Below, piece after piece: positions 60,901-64,000 of a stretch of 64,000 nucleotides of DNA. The stretch is from PXAP01 sp046483315 (lineage in GTDB: Bacteria; Bacteroidota; Bacteroidia; Bacteroidales; PUMT01): the NCBI GenBank assembly GCA_046483315.1, contig JAWODJ010000057.1:10021-74020 (forward strand), in the 5' to 3' direction. Position 1 is the first letter of the stretch. Every line of letters begins with the position of its first letter. The position numbers and the translations under genes are program-made. A model generated the notes under the pieces. The model saw only the letters and a program-made list of their open reading frames with translations. It was not told the origin of the DNA and did no database searches.

Positions 60901-62315
60901 TCGTGGATTTCTTAACCCTGACATCGCAAACATACTGGCAGACACTGCCCCTGTCGCCGGTTACAAAATCACAGGCATGGTCTCCCTACTCTTCCCCTTC
61001 GGCTTTCGCCGGAAACATACTTTTTGTAAGTCCCCGGCAGCTTTATGCCGAAGGCCTGGTAAACAAATCCGACCTTGACTATCCCAGGTTCAGAAACAGT
61101 AACAGGGTTAATCATGATAAGGCAGGCCGGTTCAGGGATACGCTGCTGAAGAAGGCATGGGACAGGCTGAGAAAAAATACGGGACACTATCTTTACAGGC
61201 ATTATGAGAAGTTTTGCGAAAGGGAATCCTACTGGCTGGACGACTATACCCTGTTCCTGGCTTTTAAAGAGGAGTACGGCAACAGAAACTGGAGCAGATG
61301 GCCATCAAAAGTGAAAAACCGTGAAGAGAAAACCCTGAAAACCGCAAAATATGAATTTGCAGACAGGATAACCCTGGAAAAATTCAGGCAATTCATTTTT
61401 GACAGGCAGTGGAAGCAGCTGAAAAAATATGCCAACAGCAAGGGAATTCAAATCTTTGGCGACGTCCCTTATTATGTAAACCATGACAGTGCAGATGTAT
61501 GGGCTCACCGGCAACTGTTCAACATCAATGAAAAAGGCAAAATGAAAACAGTGGCCGGCGTTCCGCCGGACTATTTTGACAGTAACGGACAGCTCTGGAA
61601 CATGCCGGTTTATGACTGGGACAGGCTCAGAGACAGCGGATATGAATGGTGGATCAGCAGACTGTCAAGGAACCTGGAGCTCTTTGACCTCTTGAGGCTT
61701 GACCACTTCAGGGCTTTTTCTGCTTTCTGGGAAGTTCCCGGCGGTGAGAAAACCGCTGTTAAAGGGCAGTGGAGCCGTGGGCCGGGATCAGAATTTTTCA
61801 CCGCCCTGCAGGAGAGGTTCCCGTCCATGCCTTTTGTAGCAGAAGATCTTGGCGACATTGACAAAGATGTCTATAACCTGAGAGATGAATTCGGTCTGCC
61901 GGGTATGCAGGTGCTGCAGTTCAGCTTTGACCGGGATATGGCGGCCAATATCCATACCCCCCATAACCATAACATCAACTCACTGGTATATACAGGAACA
62001 CACGACAACAATACCCTGCGGGGGTGGTATGAAAAAGAGCTGGACAATGAAGGCAGGAAAAGATTACAGGAGTATGCCGGGAAAAAGATAAGGCCTTCTG
62101 AGTCCCACCTTGAGCCTGTAAGAATGGCTTTCGCCTCACCGGCAAAAATTGCAATAATACCCATGCAGGATTATATGGGACTTGGACGGGAGGCCAGGAT
62201 GAACACCCCCTCCACCTCTCGTGGCAACTGGGTCTGGAAATTAAAAACTCCAGGATTTGACCGGGAAATTTCCAAAAGAATTAATAAACTGACAAGTCTG
62301 TACAACAGGCAGTAA
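57921..62315 (+). CDS. treY: Malto-oligosyltrehalose synthase fused to 4-alpha-glucanotransferase (TreY-MalQ)
   Basis: A 1464-residue bifunctional protein. Residues 1 to about 960 are TreY (GH13_26), which turns the reducing end of a linear glucan into a trehalose unit: D312 (LRVDHVDGL), E340 (VVEKILEHG), D589 (TSTHDTKRGED). From about 967 (RRKAGILLHISSLAGEYG) to the end is MalQ (GH77), a disproportionating enzyme: D1261 (LRLDHFRAF), E1308 (VAEDLGDI), D1362 (GTHDNNTL). Both active sites are complete. TreY has a charged insert around residues 625-675 with internal repeats (EVVRSGLGKVEMVREV). MalQ likely rebuilds short oligomers that TreY/TreZ cannot use. Confidence 0.92.
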   Translation: MFNPVSSYRIQFNKSFTLDDLGKYLDYLNKLGVGSIYASPVFAALPGSNHGYDVTSPNMINPELGTIDDLASLTQSIKETGMGWIQDIVPNHMAYHPENRWIWDILEKGADSEFSVMIDTEPQVTRGAEKIMLPFLGSDTDQAVHNLDLQVCLYRGSLALNYFDTTYPANFNSFRTVFTPYMNGAPDCLRLIWNRYDLAGRMADKAFLNKEWEVVKSEIDGFCKTDPEMQAFTGEILKKINNDPVKIMKFVSGQHYELCHWKEISRRINYRRFFTVGGLICMRMEDEKVMEQHHALLRELITGGHIQGLRVDHVDGLRNPSEYLERLRSMANGKSYIVVEKILEHGEKIPENWAVEGSSGYDFLGMVNSLLLKEKGYRKLQKFYRQFTGETDSPDNVIYKNKKLILTSYMQGELANLSLRFEPLLASAEKRGIAAFNENKGITKESVKAAIGEFMLSCPFYRLYPEEFPFGKEDKALTREMFRTAAKRNPGLKSSLGLISDIFLKDRKNDEEYDRLRNEFFGRLMQFTGPLTAKGVEDTSMYRYNSFIAGNEVGDSLHRRGMDPVIFHEAMEERLQKSPLSMNSTSTHDTKRGEDVRARLNVIGDMADEWIRLVREWKKVNAGLKKKIVRKSSGTPDTGKAEVVRSGLGKVEMVREVTGRKAVPGAADEDESTLTAPSANEEYFIYQTIAGTFPFNAKADIKYIARIREFLVKALREAKQNSNWEEPDEEYEKAVCDFAESLLSPRHNFLESFLTFFGKLKWRGIVNSLSQLVIKCCAPGMPDIYRGTELWDLSLVDPDNRRAVDFPGLQESLEKITRLRNMNPLETIRDLYNNAPDGRIKQLLTSILLHERRSCPELFLHGNYIPLETTGKYGDNIMGFARKHKDQWLICILPLHSASLSSERKGEHFLSIKWRNTGIALPEGAPYRWENIITGQKVVAGDNIPASELFSDLPVAVLKARTELSRRKAGILLHISSLAGEYGTGDFGEEAYRFVDFLTLTSQTYWQTLPLSPVTKSQAWSPYSSPSAFAGNILFVSPRQLYAEGLVNKSDLDYPRFRNSNRVNHDKAGRFRDTLLKKAWDRLRKNTGHYLYRHYEKFCERESYWLDDYTLFLAFKEEYGNRNWSRWPSKVKNREEKTLKTAKYEFADRITLEKFRQFIFDRQWKQLKKYANSKGIQIFGDVPYYVNHDSADVWAHRQLFNINEKGKMKTVAGVPPDYFDSNGQLWNMPVYDWDRLRDSGYEWWISRLSRNLELFDLLRLDHFRAFSAFWEVPGGEKTAVKGQWSRGPGSEFFTALQERFPSMPFVAEDLGDIDKDVYNLRDEFGLPGMQVLQFSFDRDMAANIHTPHNHNINSLVYTGTHDNNTLRGWYEKELDNEGRKRLQEYAGKKIRPSESHLEPVRMAFASPAKIAIIPMQDYMGLGREARMNTPSTSRGNWVWKLKTPGFDREISKRINKLTSLYNRQ
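59792..59950 (+). repeat. Low-complexity charged insert in the TreY domain
   Basis: About 53 codons between WKKVNAGLK and NEEYFIYQTIAG encode lysine/arginine- and then acid-rich sequence with near repeats (GKAEVVR, GKVEMVR, VTGRK). Other TreY proteins have only a short loop here. Confidence 0.5.
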
Positions 62316-62360
62316 AGTCTTACATCACCTGCATATAAATCATCAACAGGAAATAAAAAG

Positions 62361-63479
62361 TTAATTTAACCCGGTCAGTAGTCCGCCGAAATACCTCCAG
62401 AAACCACGGTGGAAATCTTCTCCCAGCGGGCCCGGATAAAGATCAATAAACGAGTTTTCAGCTTTCCCACCCGGACTGAATGTGATTTTGCCATCCTCCA
62501 TAAAAAGCGTGCTTACCTCAGGGTGAAACTGAATACCTATTACATTGGGATACCTGGTATGCTCAATGGCCTCAACTACTTTTCCGTCCATGCTCCGTGC
62601 GGTTACCCTGAAGCCCCTGCCGATAATATCAAGAGCCTGATGGTGCGAACTCAGAACATAAGGAGGATTCTCACTGCCTCCGGACAGAGCATCCATATGG
62701 CTGTCCGGTTCAATCAATATTCTGTGAAATGAACGTGCTGATACATCGGGATCGGTGCGGTATGCAGAATAATAATTCCTGTGCTGCTGATCCTGTTCCA
62801 TGGCAAGCACCTGCTCGACAGTTGTCTTCCCGTATATCTCAAACGGGATATCCTGGATCATTGTTCCACCTGTGGCAACATTCATGGTCTGCATCCCCAG
62901 GCAAATACCCAATACCGGCAAACCCGGATTTTCCTCCATAAGGGGGACAGGATCATCATCCCGGTACCCTCCAAGCAACTGATAAAGGAAAGAGAGCTCA
63001 AGAAAATGCCTGTAAGGATCCGTTACGGATGTGAGAAGACTCATCTCCCTGCCATATGCCGCAGGAGGAATATCCGGTCCGCCAAAAAATATAATCCCCC
63101 TGGCCATACTGAATATTGCGCGGAACACTGCTGAATTTGAATTACCGGAAAAACTGAACTTATCATTAAAGGGAATATCAAGGCCCATAAGCTTTACATT
63201 GTTCAGACCCGCCTCTTTTATATAATCAGAGGTTTGACTGTAATCATATGATCCATGCATGCTGTAAACACCCATTACTTCAATTTCCGGGTCTATTGGG
63301 AGTATCCCTTCCGAGGTAAGGAAAAGCCATGTTTTTATATTGGCCATGGTGGGATTCATTATTATTACATATTTTTCATCGGCAGGAAATCTTTGTTCCG
63401 GCGGACTGGTTTCAGCCCTGGTGGTTACAAGAAAGAAAATTATTATACAGTGGATCAATACCATTACGTTACGTCTCAT
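62361..63479 (-). CDS. Exported class I glutamine amidotransferase-like protein (peptidase C26 family)
   Basis: A gamma-glutamyl hydrolase/PuuD-type protein of 372 residues. The N-terminus (VMVLIHCIIIFFLVTTRA) is a signal peptide, so it acts outside the cytoplasm. The class I amidotransferase triad is present: C193 in GICLGMQTMN, H319 and E321 in IQFHPEVS. Cytosolic PuuD cleaves gamma-glutamyl-GABA; the exported Bacteroidota forms have no defined substrate. It is convergent with treY-malQ, 45 bases away. Confidence 0.8.
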   Translation of the reverse strand: MRRNVMVLIHCIIIFFLVTTRAETSPPEQRFPADEKYVIIMNPTMANIKTWLFLTSEGILPIDPEIEVMGVYSMHGSYDYSQTSDYIKEAGLNNVKLMGLDIPFNDKFSFSGNSNSAVFRAIFSMARGIIFFGGPDIPPAAYGREMSLLTSVTDPYRHFLELSFLYQLLGGYRDDDPVPLMEENPGLPVLGICLGMQTMNVATGGTMIQDIPFEIYGKTTVEQVLAMEQDQQHRNYYSAYRTDPDVSARSFHRILIEPDSHMDALSGGSENPPYVLSSHHQALDIIGRGFRVTARSMDGKVVEAIEHTRYPNVIGIQFHPEVSTLFMEDGKITFSPGGKAENSFIDLYPGPLGEDFHRGFWRYFGGLLTGLN

Positions 63480-63689
63480 ACCGGATAATTTTTATTACAC
63501 CTCGGATTAACCGCAATATAAAACATATATACTGTAAAAAAAAGCCAAAATTTTGACCTGCAGGATGAGCCGCATCGCTTTAGAATAAGACTGGATTAAA
63601 AATCTAAATGAAGTCTTACAGGCACCCGGCAGGTAAATCTGATAGCTCCGGAAAAATGCAAAGCCTAAATAGAGTCCGTCTATAAAGTA

Positions 63690-63813
63690 AGTGTCTGAAT
63701 CATATTGTTCGGATGCAAGGCTTGCGAAGTCAAAAAAAGCGGAGTTTACATGGGGTAAATGAGCATTTTTTTGACGAGCGTAACACAGCAGGCGGACATT
63801 ATGTACAGACACT
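63690..63813. mobile_element. MITE-like long imperfect inverted repeat
   Basis: The 124-base element begins AGTGTCTG and ends CAGACACT, and its two halves match along most of their length when one is reversed: TCAAAAAAAGC pairs with GCATTTTTTTGA, and TTTAC pairs with GTAAA around the centre at 63752. It carries no gene. Its form fits a miniature inverted-repeat element or a REP-like palindrome. No clear target duplication is visible. Confidence 0.6.
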
Positions 63814-63881
63814 AATTAACTGGTTTTCAGACATCATTATTAATGTCACAAAAATAAAGTGCTGTTATCATTTAGGGTAAT

Positions 63882-63897
63882 ATGATGCACGCATCAT
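63882..63897. repeat. Short palindrome near the right edge
   Basis: ATGATGC and GCATCAT flank AC. The arms are perfect over seven bases. It could be a regulator site for a gene outside the window. Confidence 0.35.
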
Positions 63898-64000
63898 TGG
63901 AGACTATTTGATATTTTCTATTTGACCCTGGAAAGTCTTACTGTTCTTTTAGGCAAGATTGATAGTAAATGGGACTTCCTTATTGAGTGCAAATGCAAGT

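Larger units (their letters stand above)
63480..64000. other. Non-coding right end of the window
   Basis: I see no convincing gene. The region carries the palindromic element at 63690-63813 and a shorter palindrome at 63882-63897. An open frame on the minus strand (63507-63812) begins inside the palindromic element and has no family features. Confidence 0.5.

Noticed and set aside
63507..63812. Minus-strand open frame of 101 codons
   Set aside because: It starts inside the palindromic element, has no family features or promoter, and its composition looks like translated repeat DNA.
1..64000. CRISPR arrays, tRNA and rRNA genes
   Set aside because: No regularly spaced repeats and no cloverleaf or rRNA-like stretches were recognised on reading the intergenic regions; a covariance search would be needed to be certain.

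Overview
The window looks like chromosomal DNA of a member of the Bacteroidota, most likely a Bacteroidales/Marinilabiliales-type organism with a moderate-GC genome. The main evidence is promoters of the Bacteroidota type (TAnnTTTG -7 elements before several genes), outer-membrane proteins built from TPR, PD40 and OmpA modules, short AMP nucleosidase next to holA, a stand-alone HsdR-N protein, a 1230-residue PurL and almost no Shine-Dalgarno sequences. Nothing suggests a plasmid or prophage. Mobile DNA is limited to a broken IS5-type transposase (about 24.8-25.4 kb) and one palindromic MITE-like element near the right end.

Layout. 0-8.7 kb: long-chain acyl-CoA synthetase, a convergent sodium/solute symporter, recR, a class I aminotransferase, a membrane-anchored GT2 glycosyltransferase and an acyltransferase E2 component behind a structured leader. 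8.8-13.9 kb: two related TPR/PD40 surface proteins and a GNAT acetyltransferase. 13.9-19.9 kb: housekeeping genes (HsdR-N nuclease-like protein, AMP nucleosidase, holA, rhomboid, gmhB-like phosphatase, class IV aminotransferase, YqgE/AlgH, proC). 20-24.8 kb: a carotenoid locus with crtI-like desaturase, cruF-like hydratase, cruD-like acyltransferase, cruC-like glycosyltransferase and a TPR protein; no phytoene synthase is present. 25.8-28.8 kb: one large chain joining a zinc metallopeptidase, a PD40 propeller and an outer-membrane barrel. 28.8-37 kb: purL, DoxX with a tiny YgaP-like membrane protein, a Tat-exported Hyi-like TIM barrel, an outer-membrane protein and an S41 lipoprotein protease.

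37.3-45.1 kb, minus strand: a tight seven-gene run with two B12-binding-type radical SAM proteins, one clear and one unrecognised acyltransferase-like protein, a GH3-type acyl-acid amido synthetase, a tocopherol-cyclase-family protein and a small membrane protein. I know of no described pathway with this combination; it is the best candidate here for an undescribed system, probably making a modified lipid or isoprenoid amide.

46.4-62.3 kb, plus strand: glgE, a treS-maltokinase fusion, glgB, glgX/treX, treZ and a treY-malQ fusion. Together they encode a closed loop: trehalose to maltose to maltose-1-phosphate to branched alpha-glucan, then debranching, malto-oligosyltrehalose formation and release of trehalose, with MalQ recycling short oligomers. 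The window ends with an exported C26-type amidotransferase-family protein and the palindromic element.
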